Below, one piece after another: positions 12,230 through 23,631 of a stretch of DNA of 64,000 bases. A program made the translations under genes and the position numbers. Numbering within the stretch: the first letter of the stretch is position 1; each line of letters starts with the position of its first letter. The notes under the pieces are model-generated. The model did not search any database. It saw nothing but the letters and a program-made list of their open reading frames with translations, and was not told where the DNA came from. The stretch comes from Podospora pseudoanserina (taxonomy: Eukaryota; Ascomycota; Sordariomycetes; Sordariales; Podosporaceae), in contig NC_085923.1 of assembly GCF_035222485.1 (NCBI RefSeq), positions 2,666,001 to 2,730,000 of the forward strand. Direction: 5' to 3'.

Positions 12230-13227
12230 ATGACTCTGTCGCAAGAGAAAAAAGATACAATACCACGGTATTATCTCCAGCAATTACCATATGGCTGTTA
12301 GGCAGTTTGCGGTATGTTCATGGCCATATTGCATTGGTTTTCAGCAAGATACTGAATAACAGGATTTCCAGAAAGCGCATACAAAGAAGCCCAATCGACG
12401 ACAACTTCCCCAGCATATGCAACCCAGAATCAGCATATCAAATCACCTACAAGAGCTGCGATCTCTGCTGCGCTATGAACCAGCGGTACCATGACATCGC
12501 CGAGTCGAAGGATGTGGAAGTGTATTTGGAAGAAATTTTCGGTTGCTACAACAGACACTGCCTTGACTACCAGAGCGGCGTTACAGTCACCGAGAAAATT
12601 TCCAGAACAATTACTACTGCGACATCCAAATCTACTGAGCCAGTTCTTCCCGGTCAATTTTCTACCACGGCCTAGGTCTCTGTTTCAGTTTCTGACAGCT
12701 CCATTTTCCCCGAGACAACCAACTCCGATCTTTCATCCAACGGCACCGATTTCAACAGCAGCGATAGTCCAGCCAACAGTTCTGGCTTTGGTTTACATCA
12801 CATGATCGTCACTGGTTTCTGTTCTGGAGCAGCAGCGCTTCTTGTAGGTTGTCTGGTATACTGGCAGCGCCGTCGGAGAAGAAGCCAAGGGCAACACTCG
12901 GAGCACCAAGCAAAACGAAAATAAAAGGATCTAGAGAGCTCTCTTAAATGTCAGTCTATCATTGTAGATGTCAATGACAGTTCCATCAGGGATACAATCA
13001 CCTTGGCTGGGTTAGACGGTAGCTCTTGGATAGAGAAAAATGGCAGTCCGCCGCCAAGAGTAGAAATGGATATTGACTCTGGGGCCTGTGAATTGGACTT
13101 GGATAATGGTCATGGCGAGATGATCGTTGAGATGAGTTTACGGGTAGGATTGAGTACAGAGAGTGGGTATGGAGAGCTGGAGGGCTCTTTGAATGGAACG
13201 AGGCCGGCGGCGTGGAACCAGGGGTGA
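12230..13227 (+). pseudogene. CWxxC-family membrane protein, copy 2 (decayed by in-frame stops)
   Basis: The ATG at 12230 opens a first exon reading ..LPYGC-stop-AVCG, aligning with LPPPCWEVC and LPSECWAVCG of paralogues; the Trp codon is now TAG (12299-12301). The conserved intron follows (GTATGT..TTTCAG), though the phase no longer fits. Exon 2 reads SICNPESAYQITYKSCDLCC, then FGCYNRHC, matching the cysteine spacing of copy 3. In the same frame come TAG at 12673, a transmembrane segment (MIVTGFCSGAAALLVGCLVY) with R-R-R-R-R, TAA at 12922, and an intact tail (LDGSSWIEKNGSPPPRVEMD, then ACELD). The frame is thus kept across about 900 nt but broken by three stops. Each is explained by one CpA-to-TpA change on one strand, the preference of RIP. 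No intron of normal size removes the stops. It could be transcribed but not make the full protein. Confidence 0.8.
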
Positions 13228-13303
13228 CTGGCACGGAAATGGAGGAAAGCACAGGCAAAGACTTTCGGAGTAAAGAGGAAAAACAGTGTAAAGTAGGGTA
13301 GAT

Positions 13304-14059
13304 TCATCGGTTTCCCGCGTTCAGTTTCGAATACTCATTGGGAGGCTGAACATCCATCTCGCTGTAGCCACTTCCCAAGTCCAACTCGCAAGCCCTCTCC
13401 TCAACCTCCATCTCAGTTCTAGGATTTCCCTCTATTTCCCGTATCATAGGTGAGACCTCTGCCTTTATTTCTGAGGGCCTATCAACCTCTGCGGTGGTAG
13501 AGTGCGATTCGAGGTCTTTCTTCCTCAACTCCCGCCGTTTGCCCTTGGCCTCTTGCTCCAACAAGCGGGTGCGCTCGACCTTATCTCCAGAGCGGTTTCG
13601 ATACGCAGTTACGATGCAAGCGAGAAGCAGTATCCCTCCCACCACGCCGAGAACTGTGCCAATAATATGCGCGAGAGTAAAACCGGAGCTGGATTGTGGT
13701 TCAGGTCTGTTGGCATTGGTCCCAGAGACACCATTGAAGTCATTGCAACGATTGGTGTACTCTCCAAATATGGAAACCAGCGTTGCGTTTATGCTGTTGG
13801 CTGTTTTATGGATATCGTTCGTCTGAGTTGTTGAGCAACAGACCAGACAATTCGAGTAATTGATCTGGTAGGAAGATTCGGGTTTGCAGTATTCTGGAAA
13901 TGTCTCGAAGAGTCGGACTTGCTGGTAGGCTTTGTCTGTAGGTTTTCTGGTCAATTGGGGTTGAGGAACACGACTGCCGGATAAAGACATACTGCAGACC
14001 TCCCAGCATGGGGGCGGCAAATCTCGGAACTCCAATGTTATACCGTTAGGATCACTCAT
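13304..14059 (-). CDS. CWxxC-family single-pass membrane protein, copy 3 (intact)
   Basis: The model joins 14059-13993 and 13935-13304 on the minus strand (232 aa). Exon 1 encodes 22 residues ending PPPCWEVC. The phase-1 intron (GTATGT..CCTACAG, 57 nt) is in frame, so the region is also open unspliced (251 aa); I prefer splicing because the position and phase match the paralogues and restore the 15-residue spacing to the next Cys. Exon 2 has FPEYCKPESSYQINYSNCLV then CC, and IFGEYTNRC, followed by a Ser-rich linker. The transmembrane helix is about residues 110-132 (IIGTVLGVVGGILLLACIV), then YRNR. The cytosolic tail contains EGNPRTEMEVEERACELD and a GYSEMD repeat. No signal peptide is visible, suggesting a reverse signal-anchor (N-out) protein. 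It lies tail to tail with the decayed copy 2. Function unknown. Confidence 0.75.
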   Translation of the reverse strand: MSDPNGITLEFRDLPPPCWEVCSMSLSGSRVPQPQLTRKPTDKAYQQVRLFETFPEYCKPESSYQINYSNCLVCCSTTQTNDIHKTANSINATLVSIFGEYTNRCNDFNGVSGTNANRPEPQSSSGFTLAHIIGTVLGVVGGILLLACIVTAYRNRSGDKVERTRLLEQEAKGKRRELRKKDLESHSTTAEVDRPSEIKAEVSPMIREIEGNPRTEMEVEERACELDLGSGYSEMDVQPPNEYSKLNAGNR

Positions 14060-14887
14060 GATATCGAAAGGCTTTTGGAGATAGAGTGAGGAAGAATATT
14101 TGATGGGGAGTGGGCGTTAGGAAGCCGAGTGGACAATCCTGAACATACGGATACAGATGGACCATGGAGCTCACATGAATCAGCCAACCTCTATCGGTCT
14201 TCAGAGGAAGCTCAGCCCCGAAGCATTCACCGAAGACACATCGACAAGGCTAGATGCCACATGTGGGAAAGATATGATAAGGTAAGTAGCAGTGATAACA
14301 GCACGACGTTGCGTTGCAATCTAAGAGTTGGGGGCCAAGTTCACCATCGCGAATGATATATAGTAGGTAGGTAGTGCTTAGCCGGGCGAAGGGCAGCTGA
14401 CGTCAGTACCTGACTGAAATATACAATTGTGGCTGCTGTAGAATCTCTCAGGGGTTTAGTGCCCGGTGCTTCATTGTACTTGCTGGTTGCAAGACTGTTA
14501 ACTGGGTGAGAAAAGCCAGGAGTACTCTACAGACGAGGAAAGGAATGACGATGTATATGGAAGTTTGGATACATTAGTCTAGCACTGAGTCTATGAGGAT
14601 TCTGCAGCTTTTCTCTCTTCCAAATTCTCGTTACTTCAGATGCATCTGTTCAGCTTCGAAATACCTTAGACAGCTCTACACCCTTGGTTAGTAACCGAGA
14701 CAGAGAAACCTCACGTCCCTTTTCCAGACAAAGAGGCTGGGGATACCCGAGGGTTTTCAGGGCGAGGTGCTATTATTCAGGCAGGTGGATGTTGATTCCT
14801 TCCTGCTCAATATCGGTGGTCTGACTGTATCTCGTAGCCGTTTGTTCTCTGATCAAGTAATAGCCACGAACTCTAACAAACTCTATC
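14060..14887. other. Intergenic region upstream of copy 3
   Basis: The likely promoter of the minus-strand gene, followed by AT-richer sequence up to a 5S rRNA gene. No coding frame with family or domain features was seen. Confidence 0.4.
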
Positions 14888-15006
14888 ACATACGACCACA
14901 GACAGTAGAAAGCTCGGGATCCCGTCCGCTCTCCCCTAGATAAGCTACTGATCGCCAGACTAGTACTCAGGTGGGTGACCACTGGGGAATCCCTGGTGTT
15001 GTATGT
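14888..15006 (+). rRNA. 5S ribosomal RNA (dispersed copy B)
   Basis: 119 nt on the plus strand, from ACATACGACCACAG through GGGATCCCGTCCGCTCTCC and TAGTACTCAGGTGGGTGACC to GGTGTTGTATGT. T-runs follow immediately, as expected for a Pol III terminator. It appears intact. Confidence 0.95.
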
Positions 15007-15030
15007 TTTTGCAATTTTTTTTGGTGTTTG
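15007..15030 (+). terminator. Pol III T-tract terminator of 5S copy B
   Basis: TTTT at the 3' edge of the 5S gene, followed after GCAA by a run of eight T residues. Such tracts end RNA polymerase III transcription. Confidence 0.7.
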
Positions 15031-15603
15031 TGCTCCACTTTAGGGGCGGTCAGGGGTTAGAGCTCCACATTGTACTGGTAAGTGGAGACCTTTGTCCGCC
15101 AAGTGCCTGCTGCCGCTGATGTTTGTAGCTTGCAAGCTTTGTGTTAGATATCTAGTAAAGCTGAGCTAGATGATACGTAGGTTTGAAGTTTTGAAGGTTA
15201 AACAGTTAGGAATGTGGCGTGGGGCTAGGACAACACGCTGCACCTAGATCAAGCACGCGGAGGTAACTGCCGTGAGTGTGGCAAGTGCGGAACAGATCAA
15301 GTCACCGAGATTTTACCACTAAATCATTAAGTTTCCGTAGTGATGAAAGGGATAGCATTGGTGTTTGTAGATGCGGGGCGCCTGGTGTGTAATATATCCT
15401 GCAGGCTGTCAACTACAGCCTGATATATCGGAATAGCTTTCGCTGAGTTTCTGACCTTCTTCTCAAACCTTCTACTCAAGCATGCCCCTAGTATTGTCGG
15501 TTTCGTGGGGTTCTTTACACATCCCCGACCTTAAAATCGCCTTCTGGTTTTCTTCTTTGATAAACCCAAAGCAAAAAAAAGTAAAGCTTGTTCCCTGCCC
15601 AAA
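15031..15603. other. Intergenic, no intact cysteine-domain exon found
   Basis: I looked here for the missing first exon and cysteine segment of the downstream copy and found neither a CWxxC motif nor a CxxC core. A weak frame runs from about 15550 into the ATG at 15604 and may be a worn remnant. Confidence 0.4.
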
Positions 15604-16113
15604 ATGAACTCTGAATTCAGTCAAGTCCGAACAACACACCCAAACTATGACATAAATTCGACGACTCTCAGTCCCCATGCTAACACCCAAAACGAAGCGA
15701 ACGGTTTGGGGACGCTCTCCAACTCTCAACTCATAAGTGTCATTATTGGCTCGTCAGCTGCGGTCATCATAAACCAGTGTCTGGTTGCAGTGTGGTGGTG
15801 CAAATGCAGGCGTAGACGATCGGTATCGTCACACCATGCTGAAGCAAAACAGAAAGGCGGTATAGGATTAGACGTGGAAAAGAAACTGGAAACAACGATG
15901 GGTGGAGATTCGCTAGCCATCCATGAGCTGGATGGAACGCCGATACGTGAGGTAGATGGGAAACCGGGGTCTAGGGTAGAGATGGATCTTGGACATGGGG
16001 CCAGTGAAATGGATGTGATGTTTGGGTACGTGGAGTTGAGTCAGGGCTTTGGGTCTAGAAACCCTGAGACTTTTGGAAGAGGAAAAGATAATAACAAGGA
16101 GAAGGACGCATGA
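15604..16113 (+). CDS. CWxxC-family protein, copy 4: membrane span plus tail only
   Basis: A 169-aa open frame. It begins with a short Ser/Thr/Asn-rich stretch, then a transmembrane segment (LISVIIGSSAAVIINQCLVA, about residues 38-60) and a Cys/Arg cluster (KCRRRRS). The tail is well preserved: HELDGTPIREVDGKPGSRVE then MD, GASEMD and GYVELS. The CWxxC exon and the CxxC segment are missing. Either the 5' part was lost, making this a truncated pseudogene, or it is expressed as a tail-only form. The last residues are Lys-rich. The open frame over the tail argues against long neutral decay, but 169 codons is weak evidence of selection. Confidence 0.5.
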   Translation: MNSEFSQVRTTHPNYDINSTTLSPHANTQNEANGLGTLSNSQLISVIIGSSAAVIINQCLVAVWWCKCRRRRSVSSHHAEAKQKGGIGLDVEKKLETTMGGDSLAIHELDGTPIREVDGKPGSRVEMDLGHGASEMDVMFGYVELSQGFGSRNPETFGRGKDNNKEKDA

Positions 16114-16701
16114 TCTTTGCATAGGTGCCTACTTTGCCGTTAAGCTCCTTGCACTTCAGCCCGCATTTGTCAGCCATCATACTGTTCCAGAGGAGTACCC
16201 GCTTCCTCTAGGACCACAAACAGAATTAGATACAGATGAAATTTGCTGAGCTTCAACAGAATCTTGAGAGGCGCGTCGAGTAGCGCAAGGTTGCCTCAAA
16301 GCACTATGTGTAACCGCAAAAGCCAGTATTGGGGGCGCAGTATCGATGGGAATCGGGTAGACTTAGAGGACCAGTTACGTCGCTTAGACTGGATGCCTTG
16401 TTTCTTTCAATTTCTCCAACCAGTGTGAACGTTAAAGAAGGCTGCCCATGTGACCTCAGGGACTTGTGATAGTCTCCACATTAGTCAATCCTCGACAATT
16501 AATGCTACGCCCGTAGATCAAACTGATCTCAGGTGATAGATGGATCCATGTTTCTTTTCTGGGCTCATGTTTCTTATATCCTTATAGACTTGTGGTCACC
16601 AAGAATGGTATTTCTGCTGAAAGAGACACCGCGCCGCTACCTTTTTCTGTCAGAATTGGCCATCCCTTGACTTCTATAGCTTTGGTTTCCCCTCTGCAGA
16701 T
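16114..16701. other. Intergenic, nothing recognised
   Basis: AT-rich sequence between two family copies; no coding or RNA feature supported. Confidence 0.4.
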
Positions 16702-17520
16702 ATGCTTTCGCTGCTAAACGACTATCAAGGGTGCCATGGAGGACTGCCTCCATGGTTCGAGACAACCAGACAGAGTTGTGTGAGAAAGCCCTGGATTGGC
16801 AACCTGGATACCTCACATGCAAGGACTGCGTTCAAAAACTGTATCCTCTCCCAAACGTTGAGATCGTTGATGTTGAGTTTAGGGCTTTCCTTGAACCATG
16901 CCTAGACCAGCTTCTCCAAGCCCAGAACACCGAGGCTCGTGGGACAAGTACTCCATTGCTGAAACAGTCTGTTCTTACTCTCAGCCCCAGCAGCATCATC
17001 ACACCAACATCGACTTGGGAATCGTCCCCAGTATTTACTACCTCTCGACAGTTAACCTACTTCACAATGGCCACACAGATCCCAACAAGTACGACAGCGT
17101 CCCTTCCAGGCAAGCCAGATTTGCTTAGAAACCCCCATTATTCCCTATCATGAGCGATTGCTGACTGGGTTTATGTGAGAAATGCAACGTCATACTCCCA
17201 ATCCCCAACCCAGGCCGTTTAGCGGGTTCAATCCTTGGTGCCATGCTCTTACTGTCAATCACTTCCGCGGTTTGGTTCTATTGTCGCCGGAAACAAAAAG
17301 AGGGTGCCTTTTTGTCACCCGAGAATAGATCGCAAGTCAACGAGTTACAAACAAGGGAGAGGTGGTGGAGCTAGGGCAAAGAGAAGTTGAGGGGTAGTCA
17401 GCTTTGGGCTCGGTGCATGAGTTGGATGGGCGGTCCAATTCTCTAAGAACAAACAAATGACGGCTCAAGATCGTTGAGGATATGATGGACTCGGGCATTC
17501 TATGTGACCTCACACGCAAC
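16702..17520 (+). pseudogene. CWxxC-family membrane protein, copy 5 (heavily decayed)
   Basis: Fragments of the family appear in order but in three reading frames. Around 16731 a remnant of the first-exon motif reads M-E-D-C, with Trp changed. The cysteine segment follows in another frame (ELCEKALDWQPGYLTCKDC, then FLEPC). A Ser/Thr linker ends at TGA 17151. A transmembrane segment (SILGAMLLLSITSAVWFYC then RRK) lies at 17225-17296, shifted by one base. The tail is reduced to HELDG near 17416 and V-E-D-M-M-D-S-G near 17480. Each piece aligns with the intact copies, so this was a family member, but at least two frameshifts and several stops now break it. Confidence 0.65.
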
Positions 17521-20500
17521 TACTGTCATTAGGAAGCTTTCCTCAGAGCAATTCATCATGAGAGTCTATCAAAAGGGGTTCATGAGAAGCTGGCCCACTG
17601 CAAGGGGGTCGACATGTTGAGAGAATGCTGATGGAAGAGGGTATGTCAACGAACCATTCCCAAAGAAATGGGGTCCTTGGGATGCGTGTCATGTGCTGGA
17701 TGTATCAGAACGGAGCTGATATCTTAACAATCCTCATCCTCTCAGCTCCATTAATTCTCAGCCACCAAAGCAAAACAGATCGCATTCCATCTGACATCGT
17801 CATTCGTTATCTAATCTTTCCACAGGTAAGGACTCATCCATGGTATGCGTGATCTCCTCTGGCGCCACCTTGACGATATATTGCATGAGGATTGCGCAAA
17901 TGTTCACTGAAACTACACCCGTATCAATCACAGACTCCGGACCTCGGCACTCCTGATCGATGATGCCTTCATGGACCTCCGGTCTCGATTGGGGGAGCAT
18001 GTGTATAAGAAGTCTTCTGCTCCCTACCAGGAACCACACTTTCTCCAGCCCTGGATTCTCTCAACGACAGGGTCCCGCCAGCTTCATTCTTCAGCCTTGC
18101 GGCACTTACCTGTAGTGTTTCCATTCATTGCAATCCCTGAATGCCCTGCAACGTTCAGAGCAGCTTTCCCTTGTCACGGACAGCCCAAAGCAACTTCCAA
18201 CTGAATTCCAGGTTATTTTGTCCCCCCACGAGACATACAGCGACAGATGCGAGTTTCCCGCTTTTTTGCCGTCCATTTCTGCACCCACGCGGATGCCCAG
18301 CCGGATTCTATTGGCACCCCACGATGTGTCGAGATGGATACCAGTGACTACGCCTGCGACCATTTATCGACACGTCTCACAGAAAGCCAGGCATTCATCA
18401 GGGTCAAGCGTATACCCAAGTCATGAGAACCAAAACCAAGGCCTTCCGAAGAGTCCACTAACCCCGAGAAATCCATTCGTTCAAAAGAACATTTGACCAG
18501 GAATCGACTCAACAAGTTCACCCAGATTGCAATCTTTAAGGCCCCCATCCCGAGAGTCCACCCATCGAGATTCAACTGTCAACGCACGACCTAACGAGTC
18601 CGGTCCAAAGCCCAACTTGAACATCCCAACCACCCCGACGAGCGTTTACCACAGGTTCTCCAGGCCAGCCGGTGCCTACCATTGAGACCTAACACGATTT
18701 TTGCCAGCCCAGTCCTGCCCTAACAATGCTCCATCCGATCGACACCGGTCAAACCCAGTTGTATGTCAACTTAACAGCTCTCGTGCTATATCCAGCCCAG
18801 AACCATTGTCTGCCGGCCCATCTCATAAAGGCCCCCACAACCTTCCTTTCTGTTTCGGTGACTTGAGATCGAATGACCATCGACCGGATATATTTCTGCC
18901 TACAGCAACATGTGGAGATTGTTCGACTGGCATTGCTTCATAGTTCTTTTGGTTGCTCTGATTCGACGATGCCGAGATTGCGGACATGACTGACCATCCA
19001 AATCCCACGGCCGAATAAACGATTTCCACCCACCCGCCCGACGTCACGTCACCATGTCCAACTTATTTGACCCCTGAAGGGCTGATGAGGTTGACTTGTG
19101 AGTGACTCAGTGACATGGACTTGCCATTTCCGCCCGTTTCCACTCGATCCGCTGAACCCACCTCCATTCCTTGACGATGCTGATGCCGTGTCAGATGTAA
19201 TTTGCCCGCGTTCATGATTTGTCCAGCTTGTTCACCCACCCGTTGATAGTGAGCCTCATTCATGCCAGGCCACTCACACCCATCCAGGTCTACCTTTCCA
19301 CTTGCCCACCATTCCATCCGTGTCTTTGCGTACTCAGCATTGGTAAGCATCCGCCTTGTCGACCGAACCCTTCCATGATGGTGCCAGAACGGTGAAGTAT
19401 CTGCTACTTGAGCTCCCTCCGAGTCATTTCACGGCAAGCGTCTCAAGGTCTCTACTGATGCTCGATATTACAGGCCAAAATGCGAAATGCCTTCATTGGG
19501 TAGGGCATACAAGGAGAGCAAAACAGAAGAGTAACCGACGTCAGAGACAGGAAAGAGCCAAAATCATGTGACAAGGCTGTAAAAGTCTGACATGCGTCTC
19601 CCCATTACCTTCCCGCAGCATGTCTTTCAGCAGGACAGGGGGCTTGCCGTCTGTCAGTTTGACTGATGTCGACCAGCTACGTTCTCCTATTGGATCATTC
19701 CCTCATTCTCCTTCTCATAGGGCTGAGTCTCATGTTCCAAGATGTCAGACTGCACCGTTGAACGGCTTCTCCATGTCAGCACTTGGCAGGCAAAATGTGG
19801 GGCCTGACATCTCACTGTCGATAAGATCTGTGGCAGTGGCTTATCGGAGGACTCCTACGGTATTGGGTGAATGAAGGATTGGGACCGAACAATGCTCACA
19901 ACCTCGAGGTGTGCCTGATCAGATGAGGCACGAAACACCGCCCTCGCGATGATTTCCGCTGGGATTTGAGGCCATCCAGCTGGCCGTAATAGGAAGGTAT
20001 GAAGGTGATCGCACAATACGAGCGAGCCACTGGTTGCAAGACTTTGACTGACGAAGCATTGCTGCTGAATAGGAGTGCAGATGTTGTGCCAAAGCAGCTT
20101 CAGACCTTGGAAACCGAAACTGAAAGGGAACAGGCCACGAAGAAGAAATTGGTAGACACACCGCTTCGAACGATGGCAGTCCTTCCTAAACAAGGCAAAT
20201 GACAACATCCGGTTATCTGCATTGCCCTTTCGTCAATGCCACTCACCCCACGAGTTGCACAGTACTATACGCGTCGTCCTCAGGCTGTGTAATGTGACAG
20301 TCGTTGTTGTTGTTGTTGTTGTTTTTGTTATTGCGACTTTCATCCCCCAACGACAACCACCCCCTGGTCTCCTTGACACACATAGACGGTCGGAATAAAG
20401 TGATGATCACAGAACTCTGAAAAGGCCCTTGACCAATGGCGGCTGGGGACCCGCGGAAGGAAGGCCATGTCCCCACATTCGGGCCATCTGAAGTGGATTT

Positions 20501-23500
20501 ATTTCGCAAGTAGGGGGATACCAGGGGGATACCAGGGGGTGAAAATGGCGATGCAGAGATCTTTCTGGGGAACGAAGAAGAACCTCGCTCGGACTTTGGC
20601 CCTGGCTGTGGCCTCGCGGCCAATCCTTCTCCAAGCCGTCGGAAGGATGGCACGAGGTGCCGACGGTGTCCTGTTACAGATACAAGATTCGAGTATTTCC
20701 AGGTCTGCTCAAATGAAGTGTTTGAGGACATTCCCGACGGTGTTTGGCGGTGTGGATCAAGCCAGAGTGGAAAACGCCGTTGGGATTTTGGCTGAAACAT
20801 TCGAGACTCTTTTTCGGGTGCCGCTACCGCCCAGCAACTCAGAAGCTGCAACGACGGTACATACATACCTACGGCGAGTACATGTGCCGGATCACCTGCA
20901 CGTTGGTAGAAAGAGGGTACATTCTGGGCATGGTTGTGTTGGTTGTTGGGAGCACCAGAGACGGGGAGCAACACACGGAGTTTGGGGGTGACGACGCAGC
21001 CAATCAACTCGGAAAGATAGGACCGTGGACTGTGGATATGCGAGCGGACTTAACCATGCGATCAGGACCGTGTGTTGTTCATGTGCTGTGTTGTTGGCCA
21101 TGGAGAGAGAGGGGCGCAGGAAAAGACGTGGTTCAACCGGGAATCTCCATATCCTCAAGGACCAGAATCCCATTCCCAACTTGTGGTTTGTTTGAGCTCA
21201 CGAAGCTGCATGTAATTGGTGAGTGGAGGTGCGACGGAAAAACGATGGTCAAAACGGGAATAAACTTTGACCAATCAGAGCCCCCAGTGTCTGTTAGGTC
21301 CGAGGGTTCATCTTCACTTCAAGGGTCTTCAGTGCGAGAGAGAGCAAGTTCGATGTTTGAACATCACATCAACTTCGACTCGGCCGAATCCACGGTGAAG
21401 GACGACGACAACGTATCATTCAGGCCGAGAAGTTCTCGTTCAAAGGACCGCCCCCTCCCTCCCCCCCTTCAAATTTAACCGCAAACTTCCGAGGAACACG
21501 GGGGACAGAGATATCGTGCAGTGGTTCTGGGTCTTGTGAGTCCCTTGTGTTCCAGAACCTGGTAACGTCTCCTCCAACTGTCCCAACGCCCAGTTCCACC
21601 TCTTTTTGCGACCAATAACCATTTCGGACTCGACCAACTGCATTCTGTTGGTATTTTCCCAGGTATATTATTATCTATACTTGACAAGTCGCACAGCATA
21701 GCAGACTGTGTTAAGGCCCTTTTCTACCCAACGAGTATCTTGATGTCTATTAGATCTCATTTATCAGGCACCGTTTCCAGGAGCAGGAAACCATCCCAAC
21801 ACTGAACCGTTTTCTTAGCTTCCTTCACGCCCTTTTTTAATCCAAACCAGGATCGGCCTGTTTTCACCCACTTACTGCACAGGCGTGGCACAGGCGAAAA
21901 TGGAAGACCCGATAGAATATCCCTGGAATCGTACGCCGGGCGGCAAGGCTTCAGCTCTGGTTCGGCGCCGTCGGCCCCCACACTCGCTCACCTAAAACCG
22001 CTCCGCTTCGTCCGTTCTCGCTGTGCCGTTGGGTTATTTAAGCGGAAGGCCGAGCCTCGCTGTTCCGTGTGGAGTTTTCTCCGTAGGGTGGTGGTGCTTT
22101 TTGATACCTTTCCCAAATGGGTTTCTGCTCAGAGAGGCGAGCCCCTGGCCTGTATTTTTGGGCCGCAAGAATCGAAGATGGTCGTCGTGCTGCTTTTGAA
22201 ATATTTGCGAGATTGGGAGGGGATGAGAAGGGAGCCGGTGTATCTCGGTATTCTCTTCTTCGGGCAGCAGACTGGCTGGCAGAGACGAGATACCCAGATT
22301 CCTCCCCACTCTCTCTCCGATCAAACTCGGAATTTGACGTCCATCCCCACTTTTGAGGGTTGTCTACACTGGTGAAGCCTGCGCCGCAGCTTCTTTTTCG
22401 TTGCCGCCGGCGCCGGCCGAGGCTAGGCTTGGATGGGCAAATGTTCGTAAGGCTGGTTGGTGCATTCGCCCCACAACTTGAGGGTGGTATTCTGCACCGG
22501 GTGTTTACGCACGCTCGTTGTGATTTTTGCAGGAGAGCTGGAGGGTGGTAGCTTTGCGAGATCAGGCGAAGGCCTGGTGCGAGAGGCGTAGCATAGCCGA
22601 ATACCTACCTGGAGTTCTGAGTTGTGGGGCTTGAGAGAGAGAGAGAGACGGGATATAACTGGATTTGGAGGCATTCTCCAAGTGGACGTTTGTGCGCCGC
22701 GGGGAGCACGAGTCTGGGGTGTCCGGGGCGGTGGGTTGTTTGGTACAGTTGGCCGTTTTGGTAGGCTTTTTGGCGTCGGCATCATGGTTGGGAGAACGAA
22801 AACTTTTGCGAGGTGGAAAAAGATGAATGATTGCAGATGTGGGATAGAAACGGTGAGTGTTGGATTTGTCAGAAACTGAATTGTCATCAACACAACACCA
22901 TCGTTCATGATCACGATATCTCCCATTTGTCAAATCCGGCAGAAATTCGGACTCTAGTCTCATTAAATGTCATCGTCTTAACACTAGTGTCCGCTTTCCG
23001 CGCGGGCGGGTAGCCGTTGAGCTCCCCAACGACAAGGCAAAGAGGTAAGCACTGATGCAGAGAATGCTGACACAGTCAGCAGTTTAACTTGGACTTCTAG
23101 CTCCTCCGCCAAGATCCATCATCACTCATTGGGGGGGAAAAAGTGTGGTATTTTAACAATTTTGTTGATTCTTCAAAATGTGAGAAGACTTGGACTTGCA
23201 ATCCAAAATCCTGATAAGAGGCTACAAGAAAAGAGCAACGTAGAAGTCGCTGCTACAAAAACGCTGCGGGCAAGCACCTGCTTTCCTCCCAGAAAACACC
23301 TCAAAAAGCAGAGTCCCTCCCAACCAGCCTGGCCCTGACGAATGCTGTCCCTGATATCCCCAAGTCCCTGAACCCCGTGAAAATGCCGATCAATTCGTTG
23401 CGTATGGGATGCCGACCCCTCCTGAGAGTGGTGGCCTTTTCCCACCACGCCAGTACTGGCATAGTTGTACCGATAATCTGTTGTTGTGTGGTGATTGTTG

Positions 23501-23631
23501 TTTTTTATGTTGGCGGTTGCGTATATATGTGTTGTGTATATCCTTTGCCTTGAGGCGTCCCTCTCTTGTACCCCTATTTTCCCTTGCCCTTGGTGTCCAA
23601 ACAATCTCCAAGCGAAACAAAAAATCCATGC
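17521..23631. other. Long non-coding stretch upstream of the bZIP gene's 3' end
   Basis: About 6.1 kb without a recognisable gene. Overlapping open frames on both strands at 20243-21007 and 20744-21478 are low in domain content, and the minus one is partly made by a GTT/AAC repeat. A GTT microsatellite lies at 20303-20323 and a short tandem duplication (GGGGATACCA) at about 20515-20538. A TTATTTAA box sits near 22033. Confidence 0.45.
20303..20323 (+). repeat. (GTT)7 microsatellite
   Basis: Seven GTT units followed by GTTTTTGTT. Read on the minus strand it makes an Asn run in a dubious open frame. Confidence 0.9.

Noticed and set aside
17222-17240. GGTTCAATCC, resembling a tRNA B box
   Set aside because: It lies in the decayed transmembrane coding segment of family copy 5, and the stem is mismatched.
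20243-21478. Two overlapping frames on opposite strands (254 and 244 codons)
   Set aside because: Neither has a domain, signal peptide or family match, and the minus frame includes an Asn run from a GTT microsatellite.
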